Positions 15,327 to 24,085 of a stretch of DNA of 64,000 bases are shown in pieces; position 1 is the stretch's first letter; every line of letters starts with the position of its first letter. Below the pieces are notes generated by a model. It saw only the letters and a list, made by a program, of their open reading frames with translations, made no database searches and had not been told where the DNA came from. The translations under genes were made by a program, and so were the position numbers. The DNA comes from Acidimicrobiales bacterium (GTDB lineage Bacteria > Actinomycetota > Acidimicrobiia > Acidimicrobiales > JAHWLA01). The stretch spans positions 1 to 64,000 of the forward strand of contig DATLNE010000034.1 of assembly GCA_035536915.1 (NCBI GenBank). Direction: 5' to 3'.

Positions 15327-17030
15327 GTGCCCCGCATCCGCATTGCCGCCTGCCAGATCAACACCGTGGTGGGCGACCTCGACGGCAACGTCGCCTGCAT
15401 CCTTGCCGCCTTGGAGCGGGCGGAGGCGGCGGGGGCCGACGTGGCGGTGTTCCCCGAACTCGCCATCACCGGGTACCCGCCCGAGGACCTGCTGCTGAAG
15501 TCGGGCTTCGTGGCCGACAACCAAGAGGCCCTGGCCAAGCTGGCGGCGCGCACCGGCCGCACCGCGGCGATCGTGGGCTTCGTCGACTACGACCGCGACC
15601 TCCACAACGCGGCGGCCGTGCTGGCCAACGGGGCCGTGCAGGGCGTTTACCACAAGCGCTTGCTGCCCAACTACGCCGTCTTCGACGAACAGCGTTATTT
15701 CACGGCGGGCACGCGCACGCCCACCTTGTTCACCATCGCGGGCGTGCGTTGCGGCATCTCGGTGTGCGAGGACAGTTGGAGCCCGTCGGGCCCCATCGCC
15801 GAACAAGCGGCGGGCGGCGCCGAGCTCATCTTGAACATCAACGCCTCGCCGTACCACGCCGGTCGCGTGGGCGACCGCATGCGCATGCTCGCCACCCGGG
15901 CGGCCGACGCCTCGGTTGCGCTCGTCTACGTCAACCAGGTGGGCGGGCAGGACGAGCTCGTCTTCGACGGCGGCTCCCTCGTCTACGACGAGCACGGTGA
16001 GCTAGTGGCTTCCGCGCCGCAGTTCGTCGAGCACGATCTGATCGTCGACCTCGACGTGCGTCCCGTCTTCCGCAAGCGACTGCTCGACCCCCGCGGCCGC
16101 GCCAGTGCGCCGGCGCTGCCCACGGTCATGGTCACCGAGACGGCGCTGGCCAACGACGACGAGCGCCTGCCTGCCCGCGTCGAGCCGTTGCGGCCCGCCG
16201 CCGAGGTGTACGAGGCGTTGGTGCTCGGCACTCGCGACTACGTGCACAAGAACGGCTTCACCGACGTGGTCATCGGGTTGTCCGGTGGCATCGACTCGTC
16301 GTTGGTGGCGGCCGTCGCCGTCGACGCCCTCGGCGCCGACCACGTGCACGGCGTGTCGATGCCGTCGCGGTACTCCAGCCAAGGCAGCCTCGACGACGCC
16401 CAGGCCATGGCCGAGCGGTTGGGCATCGACTACAGGGTCATCCCCATCGAGCCCGCCCACGCTGCGCTGGTCGACATGCTGGCGCCGTCGTTCGCAGGGC
16501 GCGACGAGGACCTCACCGAAGAGAACATCCAGTCGCGCGTGCGGGGCGTGCTGCTCATGGCGCTCTCCAACAAGTTCGGCTGGCTGGTGCTCACCACCGG
16601 CAACAAGAGCGAGCTGGCCGTCGGTTACTCGACGCTCTACGGCGACAGCGCAGGGGGCTTCGCCGTCATCAAGGACGTGCCCAAAACACTGGTGTACGAG
16701 TTGTGCCGCTACCGCAACGAGGGGGGCGAGGTCATCCCCGAGGCGGTGCTCGACAAGCCGCCGTCGGCCGAGCTTCGGCCCGGCCAGCGCGACGACCAGA
16801 GCCTGCCGCCCTACGAAGTGCTCGACCCCATCCTGGAGGGCTACGTCGAAGGCGACCTCACCGCGGGCGACCTGGAGGAAGCGGGCTTCGACGGCGCGCT
16901 GGTGCGGCGCATCGTGGCCATGGTCGACCGGGCCGAGTACAAGCGGCGGCAGATGCCGCCCGGCGTGCGCGTCACGCAGAAGGCGTTCGGCAAGGACCGC
17001 CGAGTGCCGATCACCAACGGCTACAGGTAG
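15327..17030 (+). CDS. nadE: Glutamine-dependent NAD+ synthetase
   Basis: Final step of NAD biosynthesis: amidates nicotinic acid adenine dinucleotide with ATP, using glutamine. 567 residues. The N-terminal nitrilase-like glutaminase (about 1-260) shows the triad Glu44 (FPELAITGY), Lys in YHKRLLPNY and Cys in GISVCEDSW. The C-terminal synthetase (about 290-567) has the PP-loop IGLSGGIDSSLVAAV and TTGNKSELAVGYSTLYGD. GTG start 14 bp after mscL. Full length, no anomalies. Confidence 0.95.
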   Translation: MPRIRIAACQINTVVGDLDGNVACILAALERAEAAGADVAVFPELAITGYPPEDLLLKSGFVADNQEALAKLAARTGRTAAIVGFVDYDRDLHNAAAVLANGAVQGVYHKRLLPNYAVFDEQRYFTAGTRTPTLFTIAGVRCGISVCEDSWSPSGPIAEQAAGGAELILNINASPYHAGRVGDRMRMLATRAADASVALVYVNQVGGQDELVFDGGSLVYDEHGELVASAPQFVEHDLIVDLDVRPVFRKRLLDPRGRASAPALPTVMVTETALANDDERLPARVEPLRPAAEVYEALVLGTRDYVHKNGFTDVVIGLSGGIDSSLVAAVAVDALGADHVHGVSMPSRYSSQGSLDDAQAMAERLGIDYRVIPIEPAHAALVDMLAPSFAGRDEDLTEENIQSRVRGVLLMALSNKFGWLVLTTGNKSELAVGYSTLYGDSAGGFAVIKDVPKTLVYELCRYRNEGGEVIPEAVLDKPPSAELRPGQRDDQSLPPYEVLDPILEGYVEGDLTAGDLEEAGFDGALVRRIVAMVDRAEYKRRQMPPGVRVTQKAFGKDRRVPITNGYR

Positions 17031-17274
17031 GACGCCGCAAGCGCTACTGCCCGGACGAACATGGCGAGCGCCGCCACCGTCCTTGCGGTATGGCGCGAAC
17101 GCTCATGGCAGTGGACAACAACTTGGGCGTAGATGACGGTCGATTCGTTCGGGTACGGGCTGGTGTCCATGCATCGCTTTCTCGATCCGCACTTTGCGGC
17201 CTTTACCTATAGGCCTGGGTGTCCCGTCTCTGTCGTCGCTTCACCCACCCAGCGCGGGGCAAGCTGATGCGCCG

Positions 17275-18093
17275 ATGCACGTGCGCGCCCACCTCGCCGT
17301 CGCCGCCGCGGGCGTGCTGTTCGGAACCACGTTCGTGGTGGTGCAGGACGCCGTGCGCCACGTGGAGCCCGTCCCCTTCCTCGCCGTCCGCTTCCTCATC
17401 GGGGCGGTGGCGCTGGCGCCGTTCGCGCTGCGGGCACCGCGCCAGCCCGGTCGCACCAAGGCGGGGCTGCTGTGCGGCGTCGCCCTCCTGGTCGGGTACC
17501 TGTTCCAGACCATCGGCTTGCAGTACACGACGGCCTCGGTGTCGGCCTTCGTCACCTACCTGCTGGTAGTGATCGTGCCGGTGTTGGCGGCCGTCGTGCT
17601 GCGCCGGCCGCCGTCGCGTCGGGTGGCGGCGGGCGTCGTCCTGGCGGCCGTCGGCTTGTTCTTCCTGACCGGCGCCACCGACATCGGCTTCGGCCGCGGC
17701 GAGGCGCTCACCCTCGGCTGCGCCTTTGCCTTCGCCGTGCACATCCTGCTGCTGTCGGAACTGTCGCCCCGCTTCGACACCATGGCGCTGACCGCCGTGC
17801 AGCTGGCCTTCGTCGGCCTCGTCTGCCTGGCCATCGGCGGGCTCGACCTCACCGCCCGGGCATGGGCGGCGGCCGCCTACACCGGCGTGACCGCGTCGGC
17901 CGTGGCCTTCGTCCTCCAGGTCTACGGCCAGCGCCGGGTCGGCCCCACCCGCACCTCGTTGCTGCTGATGATGGAACCGGTGAGCGCGGCCGTGCTCGGC
18001 TACGCCACCGGCGAAGGCCTTGCGGCGCTGGCGCTGGTCGGCGCCGTGCTCATCCTCGGAGGCGTCGCCGTAGCCGAGACTGCGCCAGAATGA
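17275..18093 (+). CDS. EamA/DMT-family transporter
   Basis: 272 residues with about ten hydrophobic segments in two EamA-like halves (AAAGVLFGTTFVVVQDAV at the start of the first, ALTLGCAFAFAVHILLLSE in the second). Such permeases export metabolites or amino acids; the substrate is unknown. The ATG at 17275 is chosen because the upstream in-frame part is polar and unlike the family. The 244 bp before it (17031-17274) contain no recognisable gene or RNA. It heads or precedes the operon at 18098-20096, only 4 bp away. Confidence 0.8.
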   Translation: MHVRAHLAVAAAGVLFGTTFVVVQDAVRHVEPVPFLAVRFLIGAVALAPFALRAPRQPGRTKAGLLCGVALLVGYLFQTIGLQYTTASVSAFVTYLLVVIVPVLAAVVLRRPPSRRVAAGVVLAAVGLFFLTGATDIGFGRGEALTLGCAFAFAVHILLLSELSPRFDTMALTAVQLAFVGLVCLAIGGLDLTARAWAAAAYTGVTASAVAFVLQVYGQRRVGPTRTSLLLMMEPVSAAVLGYATGEGLAALALVGAVLILGGVAVAETAPE

Positions 18094-18097
18094 CCAA

Positions 18098-18724
18098 ATG
18101 GCCGATGCCACGAAGCCTCGCCCCGCCTTCGCCCCCTGGGACCGGCGGGAGCTGCCCGGGGCCTTCACCGTCGAGGAGTCGGCCCGGCGCGTCGGCAACT
18201 ACAAGTGGGTGGAGATGCGCCTGTTCGAGGCGCTCGGAGGCTGGATCGCCACCGTGCCCGAACTCGACGTGAAGATGCGCCTCGGCACCCACACCTACAA
18301 GCACGCCTGGCACGCCGAGCTGTGGCACAAGCGCCTGCCCGAGCTGCGGGAGATGAACCCCGAGCGGCTCACCCAGCCCGCCAACGACGACGTGGTGGCG
18401 TTCTTCGACGCCATGACCGAGCCGGAAGCGCCCGATCAGACCATCGAGAAGCTCGTCGGGGTCTACCGAGTGCTGATCCCGCACAAGATCGCGGCCTACA
18501 CGCACCACCTCAACAACACCTCGCAGATCACCGACGCCCCCACCATCCGTTCGTTGCGCCACGCCCTCGACGACGAGTTCGACGACTGGCGCGACGGCGA
18601 GATGCTGCTGCAGTCGTTGATCGAGAACGAGGAAGAAGTGCAGCGGGCCGCCGCCCACCAGGCCCGGCTCGAAGCCATCCTGGTGCGCGCAGGCGGCATC
18701 GTCGGACCGGGGAGCATCGGCTAA
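18098..18724 (+). CDS. Hypothetical ferritin-like helical protein
   Basis: 208 residues, predicted mostly helical and soluble. It has several histidine/glutamate-rich helices: HTYKHAWHAELWHKRL near 67-82, IPHKIAAYTHHLN in the middle and LDDEFDDWRDGEML late. This pattern recalls di-metal four-helix bundles, and the next gene encodes a DUF455-type ferritin-like protein, so a related fold is plausible but not shown. Translationally close to both neighbours. Confidence 0.6.
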   Translation: MADATKPRPAFAPWDRRELPGAFTVEESARRVGNYKWVEMRLFEALGGWIATVPELDVKMRLGTHTYKHAWHAELWHKRLPELREMNPERLTQPANDDVVAFFDAMTEPEAPDQTIEKLVGVYRVLIPHKIAAYTHHLNNTSQITDAPTIRSLRHALDDEFDDWRDGEMLLQSLIENEEEVQRAAAHQARLEAILVRAGGIVGPGSIG

Positions 18725-19528
18725 ATGAAGCGGCACATGCAGGCAACCGAGCTGGCCCGTGACGAACGGTTCGTGCGGCTCAGCACCGAGGACCGGTTCA
18801 GCGACCCCCGGCAGGTCCCCCGCGAACCTGGCGGGAAGCGCCGGCCGGGCGTGCAGCTCAAGCCCGAACGACACGAGTCACCCGACGCAGCGCGGGCGAT
18901 GATGCATGCCATCTTCACCGGCGAGATCCAGGCGCTCGAAGGCGCGGGCCGCACCTGTTGGGACTTCGAGGTCGGCCCCGACGCCCCCTTCGAACTCAAG
19001 CTCGACATGGCCCGGCAGTGCTGGGACGAAGCCCGCCACTGTGAGATCTCGGTGAAGCTGGGCGACTGGATGGGCACCGAGGTGGGGGAGTACGCCGAGA
19101 ACGTCATCCTCTTCGAAGCGGCCTGCAACCCCGACCCCGTGCTGCGGCTCACCGGCGTGAACCGTGCCCTCGAAGGACTCGCCATCGACGTCTTCAACAC
19201 CATGCGCGACTACGGCCAGGCCACCGACGACCCCGTGCTCGAGTTCTGCGAGGACTGGATGCTGGCCGACGAGGTCACCCACGTGAAGATGGGCTCCGAC
19301 TGGCTGCGCCGGCTCACCGCCGACGCCCCTGAACGACGGGCTCGCGCCTTGGAGTTCCAGAGGGTGGTCGACAAGCTGTTCTCGGCCGGAGGCTTCCGGG
19401 GCGACGAGGACGACAGCCCGGTGAAGCTGGCCCGCCGGTTCCGGGAGATGGCGGGCTTCACCACCGACGAGGTCGACGAGATCTCCGAGCTTTCCCGGCA
19501 GGCCCGGGCCGAAGCCGACGCCCGCTGA
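18725..19528 (+). CDS. DUF455-type ferritin-like protein
   Basis: 267 residues. Metal-ligand-type motifs lie on successive helices: AIFTGEIQALEGAGRTCWDFE, ARQCWDEARHCEISVKLG, NRALEGLAIDVFNTM and ADEVTHVKMGSDWLRRL. This repeated ExxH/E pattern fits the DUF455 branch of the ferritin-like superfamily. The ATG starts immediately after the upstream TAA. Substrate and role unknown; oxygen- or metal-dependent chemistry is a guess from the fold. Confidence 0.7.
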   Translation: MKRHMQATELARDERFVRLSTEDRFSDPRQVPREPGGKRRPGVQLKPERHESPDAARAMMHAIFTGEIQALEGAGRTCWDFEVGPDAPFELKLDMARQCWDEARHCEISVKLGDWMGTEVGEYAENVILFEAACNPDPVLRLTGVNRALEGLAIDVFNTMRDYGQATDDPVLEFCEDWMLADEVTHVKMGSDWLRRLTADAPERRARALEFQRVVDKLFSAGGFRGDEDDSPVKLARRFREMAGFTTDEVDEISELSRQARAEADAR

Positions 19529-19532
19529 TCCG

Positions 19533-20096
19533 GTGGCTCGCGTCGTCGTCACCCCCGAGACGTTCAGCCTCGTCGACTTCGACGCCGGTCGCATCGCCGA
19601 GTTGGTGGCCGAGGTCGCCGACCGGGTCGGCCTGCCCGCCGATGCCGAGGTGCGCGTCGAGGTCGACGAGCGGGTGCCCTTGGGCCGGTCGCAGCTCACG
19701 TCGCTCGAGCCCGTCACCATCGCCGTGCAAGGCGGCGCCTTCGAGAACGCCAAGGTGCCGCGCACGTTGAGCGACCGTTCGGTGGTCGACGTGGTGGGCC
19801 GCCTGTTGTTCCGAGCGGCCGATCGCCTCGACCCCGCCTTTGCCGACGCCCCCGTCGACGACGAGCTCACCCTCCAGCAGCACACCGCGTGGGACGCCTA
19901 CGCCGTGGGCCGGTGCCAGCGGGCGGGCTACTTCCCGCAGAAGGCCCGCCGGCTCTACCACTTCCGCAACCGCCACGGCTTTACCGACACCGCCGACCGG
20001 GTGTTCGAGCGGCTGTGGTCGGCCGAACGGCTGACGTGGGCCGACCTCGACGCCGCCTGCGCCGAGACGACGGCCGCCCGTTACGCCAAGTCGTGA
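19533..20096 (+). CDS. Conserved-looking hypothetical protein, third gene of the ferritin-like operon
   Basis: 187 residues from a GTG 4 bp after the DUF455-type gene. The N-terminal half is beta-strand rich (PETFSLVDFDAGRIAELVAEV, EVRVEVDERVPLG). The C-terminal half is helical (AYAVGRCQRAGYFPQKARRLYHFRNRHGF). No family recognised. Its constant spacing with the two upstream genes argues for a shared function. The stop overlaps the convergent monooxygenase-like gene by 16 bp. Confidence 0.6.
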   Translation: MARVVVTPETFSLVDFDAGRIAELVAEVADRVGLPADAEVRVEVDERVPLGRSQLTSLEPVTIAVQGGAFENAKVPRTLSDRSVVDVVGRLLFRAADRLDPAFADAPVDDELTLQQHTAWDAYAVGRCQRAGYFPQKARRLYHFRNRHGFTDTADRVFERLWSAERLTWADLDAACAETTAARYAKS

Positions 20097-20395
20097 GCCG
20101 ACACCCCGTCGAGTAGGTCGATGTCGGGGGGCTTCGCCAGCAACCCCTCGCACGCACGCGCCAAGGCGGCGAACTCGGGCGAGTCGAGGTGGGCTCGTTG
20201 GGCCTCCGACGACTCCCACTTCTCGATGATCACGAAGCGCTCGGGCCGCAGCGCCGAGTGGCACAGGTCGATGTTGCGGCAGCCCTCGTGCGACCGGCTC
20301 AGCACCACGTAGCGCGCCAGTACGGCGGCCAGCCGATCGGCGTCGGCCGCCTCGAAGGCCAGCGTCACCAGCGTGACCCCGTCGTCGCCCGTCAC
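20081..20395 (-). CDS. Antibiotic biosynthesis monooxygenase (ABM) domain protein
   Basis: 104 residues from GTG at 20395. It is a single ferredoxin-like ABM domain: TLVTLAFEAADADRLAAVL, RSHEGCRNIDLCHSALRPERFVIIEKWESSEAQRAHLDSPEF. Small dimeric proteins of this class include quinol monooxygenases and unknown-function dimers. An upstream extension to 20530 is open but reads into non-conserved sequence. Confidence 0.7.
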   Translation of the reverse strand: MTGDDGVTLVTLAFEAADADRLAAVLARYVVLSRSHEGCRNIDLCHSALRPERFVIIEKWESSEAQRAHLDSPEFAALARACEGLLAKPPDIDLLDGVSAHDLA

Positions 20396-20561
20396 GGCCC
20401 CGGACGCTACCGGAAGGAGGTCATGTCCCTCCCGTCGAACCCGTTGGACAGGAAGAAAGGGGCTGGAAGGGGTCAGAACGTACCGGCGGGGCATCTTGAC
20501 GGCCCCGTTATGGTGACAGTGCGACCCCATCCACGGCTGCTGGAAGCAAAGGGTTCGGAAC

Positions 20562-21500
<939 letters not shown>

Positions 21501-21503
21501 GCG

Positions 21504-22034
21504 TCAGTACCCGAAGACGAACGCACCCCGCACGTTGGTGTAATTCCGGGGGACGAAGAAGGTTCTCAGGCGGCGTGTTACCGCGATGTACTCGTTCCGA
21601 GGGCGGGCCACAGGATTCTGACGAAGGGCCGTCGGGACGAGCAGGAACAGATACTGCGCGTGTTCGCAGAGATGGCACTTCCAGAAATCGAGCAGGTCCA
21701 TGTTGTTGATCGTGGTCTTGCCTCGTTCGACTTCCATAAGGATCCCAGTAGCTCCGAGCGGCATGAAGTAGTCAGGACGGAGGGCGGAGTTGTCGTACTC
21801 GGCGAACAAGCCTTTCGATTCGTCGCGAAAGCCAAGGTCTCGAGCGAACTGCAGGAAGGTCCGCTGAATAAGGGCGCTCGACGCACCGGGCTGGTTCAAC
21901 TCGGTCACCAGCCGTGCCATCTCGCCACCGCCGAGGTGGTCGCGGAGGCGTTCGGCAACCGCCGCGACCTGCGCGAACTCTTCGCTCGACTCGTACCAGC
22001 CCTGCACAAGCACCGTGAGTTGCACGGGGGACAC
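21504..22034 (-). CDS. Putative PD-(D/E)XK-type nuclease, adjacent to selC
   Basis: 176 residues from GTG at 22034, starting 17 bp beyond the 3' end of the selenocysteine tRNA. A nuclease-like core is visible: LRPDYFMPLGATGILMEVERGKTT, with Asp, Glu-Val-Glu and Lys in the order expected for the PD-(D/E)XK fold. It is followed by DLLDFWKCHLCEHAQYLFLLVP. Base composition is noticeably less GC-rich than in flanking genes. Its location against a tRNA gene suggests acquisition by integration. The longer reading up to 22139 is rejected because it runs through the tRNA. Function inferred only from motifs. Confidence 0.55.
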   Translation of the reverse strand: MSPVQLTVLVQGWYESSEEFAQVAAVAERLRDHLGGGEMARLVTELNQPGASSALIQRTFLQFARDLGFRDESKGLFAEYDNSALRPDYFMPLGATGILMEVERGKTTINNMDLLDFWKCHLCEHAQYLFLLVPTALRQNPVARPRNEYIAVTRRLRTFFVPRNYTNVRGAFVFGY

Positions 22035-22050
22035 CGTAAATCGGACTGAG

Positions 22051-22143
22051 CGGAGGTGGACGGGAATCGAACCCGCCGTCGCAGGGTCACTACGACCACC
22101 CGCTTTGAAGGCGGGGGAGCCCACCAGGTGCCCGGACACCTCC
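22051..22143 (-). tRNA. selC: tRNA-Sec(TCA), selenocysteine tRNA
   Basis: Minus-strand 93-mer with the special features of tRNA-Sec. The anticodon loop CTTCAAA (anticodon UCA) lies on a CCCGC/GCGGG stem. Acceptor GGAGGTG pairs with CACCTCC (7 bp) and the T-stem is 6 bp, giving the 13-bp coaxial helix of bacterial tRNA-Sec. The T-loop is TTCGATT. The long variable arm has a GTCG/CGAC stem. CCA is not encoded. The organism therefore probably reads some UGA codons as selenocysteine; selA, selB and selD are not in this window. Confidence 0.92.
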
Positions 22144-22208
22144 GACCGGCGACGCTACTGCGCAGTCGAGGTAGGGAAGGCTGTCAGAGCGGGGTAGCGT
22201 GCGCGGCC

Positions 22209-22283
22209 ATGAAGAAGCTTTTCCTGCTGCTCATCCTCGTGGCCCTCGGTGCGGTAGCTGCCAAGAAGCTGCGCGTCGAGTAA
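22209..22283 (+). CDS. 24-residue hydrophobic peptide
   Basis: MKKLFLLLILVALGAVAAKK followed by LRVE: a lysine start, one hydrophobic span and a basic end. It resembles very small conserved actinobacterial membrane peptides. Its 3' half (22231-22283) overlaps the convergent HAD gene. There is no strong ribosome site. Plausible but small enough to be chance. Confidence 0.4.
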   Translation: MKKLFLLLILVALGAVAAKKLRVE

Positions 22284-23100
22284 CCCGCTCCCACCGCGTC
22301 GGCGGCGGGGGCGGCGTCGTGCCCCCTCGCCACCGCCACCACACCAAGGCGGCGCCGGCAGCAGCGGCGGCAACGCCGCCGAGCGCGACCGTCGGTCCCG
22401 GCGGCGGCGTCGGCACTCGCCGCGTCCGCAGAGGGACGGGCCGGGTGAAGTGGCGCACCTCCCACCCCCGTTCCCGCGCCAGCTTGAGCAGCACCCGGTC
22501 GGGGTTCACCACCACGGGATGGCCGACGACCTCCAGCATGGGGGCGTCGGTGTAGGAGTCGGAGTAGGCGTAGGACGCCGCCAGGTCGATGTCCTCGCGC
22601 TCGGCAACCTCGTGCATGGCGTCGGCCTTGAACGGGCCGTAGGCGTAGAACGCCATCTCGCCGGTGTAGCGGCCCTCGGCGTCCACCTGGGCTCGGCTGG
22701 CGATGGCCTCGTCGACGCCCAGGTACTCGGCCAGCGGCTGCACGATCTCCTCGGGCGAGGCCGAGATGATGAACACCCGCCGCCCCGCCGCCCGGTGCTC
22801 GGCGATCAGTTCGGCGGCCTCGGCGTAGATGATGGGCTCGACCGTCTCCTCCAGGGTTTCGCGCACGATGCGCCGCACCCGCTCCTGGTCCCACCCTCGG
22901 GTCAGGCGAAGCACCGACTCGCGGATGCGGGCCAGCTTTTGCTCGCCCGCGCCGAGGTGCATGTAGACGAGCTGGCCGTACATGGCCCGGGCCACGTGGC
23001 GCCGCGAGATGAGCCCCTCGTTGTAGAAGGGACGGCCGAAGGCGACCATCGACGCTTTGGCGATGACGGTCTTGTCCAGGTCGAAGAAGGCCGCCTCCAT
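22231..23100 (-). CDS. HAD-superfamily IB hydrolase (SerB-like) with C-terminal membrane segment
   Basis: 289 residues. Catalytic motif I is FFDLDKTVI at 5-13 (DxDxT). Motif II is VFIISASPEEI, and motif IV is SYAYSDSYTDAPMLEVVG. This is the HAD-IB type found in phosphoserine-phosphatase-like and lipid-linked enzymes. A Pro-rich linker leads to a hydrophobic stretch at about 235-255 (VALGGVAAAAAGAALVWW) and a basic tail, suggesting membrane attachment. Substrate unknown. Same strand as the small protein at 23125. Confidence 0.82.
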   Translation of the reverse strand: MEAAFFDLDKTVIAKASMVAFGRPFYNEGLISRRHVARAMYGQLVYMHLGAGEQKLARIRESVLRLTRGWDQERVRRIVRETLEETVEPIIYAEAAELIAEHRAAGRRVFIISASPEEIVQPLAEYLGVDEAIASRAQVDAEGRYTGEMAFYAYGPFKADAMHEVAEREDIDLAASYAYSDSYTDAPMLEVVGHPVVVNPDRVLLKLARERGWEVRHFTRPVPLRTRRVPTPPPGPTVALGGVAAAAAGAALVWWRWRGGTTPPPPPTRWERVTRRAASWQLPHRGPRG

Positions 23101-23124
23101 GGCGGCGAGCCTAGGGAAGCGTGG

Positions 23125-23331
23125 TCAGTGCTGGTAATCGCGCAGCAGGCGCTCGAACTGGCGGGCTACGAACGCCTCGGCGTACTCCGGCGAGTTCCAG
23201 CGGGCCTTCGTCGCCCCCACGATCAGCGACCGGGGTGACAGGAAGCGATCCTCGGCTTGGCCCGACAGGAACAGGACGGCGCTGAGCAACAGCAGCGTCC
23301 CCGGAATGCTCAGGAGCAGCCACGCGGACAT
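23125..23331 (-). CDS. Small membrane protein, single span
   Basis: 68 residues: an N-terminal hydrophobic helix (MSAWLLLSIPGTLLLLSAVL) followed by a soluble tail with ATKARWNSPEYAEAFVARQFE. Twenty-four bases upstream of the HAD gene on the same strand. No family recognised. Longer upstream readings are antisense to the Tad genes. Confidence 0.55.
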   Translation of the reverse strand: MSAWLLLSIPGTLLLLSAVLFLSGQAEDRFLSPRSLIVGATKARWNSPEYAEAFVARQFERLLRDYQH

Positions 23332-23452
23332 GCGGGCTCCGTGCCCGGCGACGCCCTGCGTAAAACCCCTTGTGCGCGATCGCGCTGCGGGCCTATGTTC
23401 GGCGCACCAACTCCCCCGAAGCCTCGTTCGACGCGCCTTCGGAGGGACGTAC

Positions 23453-24085
23453 ATGGCGGTCGCCTGTTGGTCGGCCAAGGGTGGAAGCGGCACCACCGTC
23501 ATCGCTGCCGCACTTGCATTGCTGCGAGCTCGCTCGTCTCCCGGCGGCGCCGTGCTCGTCGACTTGGGCGGCGACGCCCCGCATGCGTTGGGACTGCCCC
23601 CGCCCGCCGGGCCCGGGGTGCGCGACTGGCTGGCCGCGCCCGACGCCGAACCCGAGGCCCTCGACCGCCTGCTGATCGACGCGGGCGGCGGCCTGCGGGT
23701 GCTGCCGGTGGGCAACGGCTCGGGATCCAGCGACCGGCTGGTGGCGGCCTTGCTGGCCCGCGACGACGTGGTGGTCGACTGCGGCCCACCGTCCTGCGGG
23801 CTGGGCATGGCGGTGGCTGCGGCCATGCCGGTGTCGCTGCTCGTGCTGCGACCCTGTTTCCTGGGGCTGCGACGGGCGCTCGACTCCTTGGTGCGTCCGA
23901 CCGGTGTCGTGGTGGTCGACGAGAAAGGCCACGGCCTGACCGGCCACGACATCACTGCGGCAGTGACGGTGCCGGTCGTCGCCCGGGTGCCCGTCGACCC
24001 GCTGGTGGCGCGCGCCGTCGACGGCGGCACGTTGGCCACGCGGGTGCCGCGGTCGTTGGCCCGTGCGCTGCGGGGGCTGCGGTGA
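23453..24085 (+). CDS. MinD/CpaE-like ATPase of the Tad locus (TadZ/SsaT type)
   Basis: 210 residues with a ParA/MinD-type P-loop (WSAKGGSGTTVIAAALAL), a VLVDLGGDAPHALG segment and VVVDCGPPSCG. It is shorter than typical MinD and fits the septum-site/CpaE-like protein that localises Tad pilus machinery. GGAGGG precedes the ATG. The stop overlaps the CpaF-like gene (GTGA), so the two are co-translated. Confidence 0.75.
   Translation: MAVACWSAKGGSGTTVIAAALALLRARSSPGGAVLVDLGGDAPHALGLPPPAGPGVRDWLAAPDAEPEALDRLLIDAGGGLRVLPVGNGSGSSDRLVAALLARDDVVVDCGPPSCGLGMAVAAAMPVSLLVLRPCFLGLRRALDSLVRPTGVVVVDEKGHGLTGHDITAAVTVPVVARVPVDPLVARAVDGGTLATRVPRSLARALRGLR

Noticed and set aside
17031-17274. Possible small genes or RNA between nadE and the EamA transporter
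   Set aside because: Several short frames exist but none has a ribosome site or sensible composition, and no stable hairpin is visible.
22056-22208. Plus-strand frame beginning MDGNRTRRRRV upstream of the 24-residue peptide
   Set aside because: It is antisense translation of tRNA-Sec.
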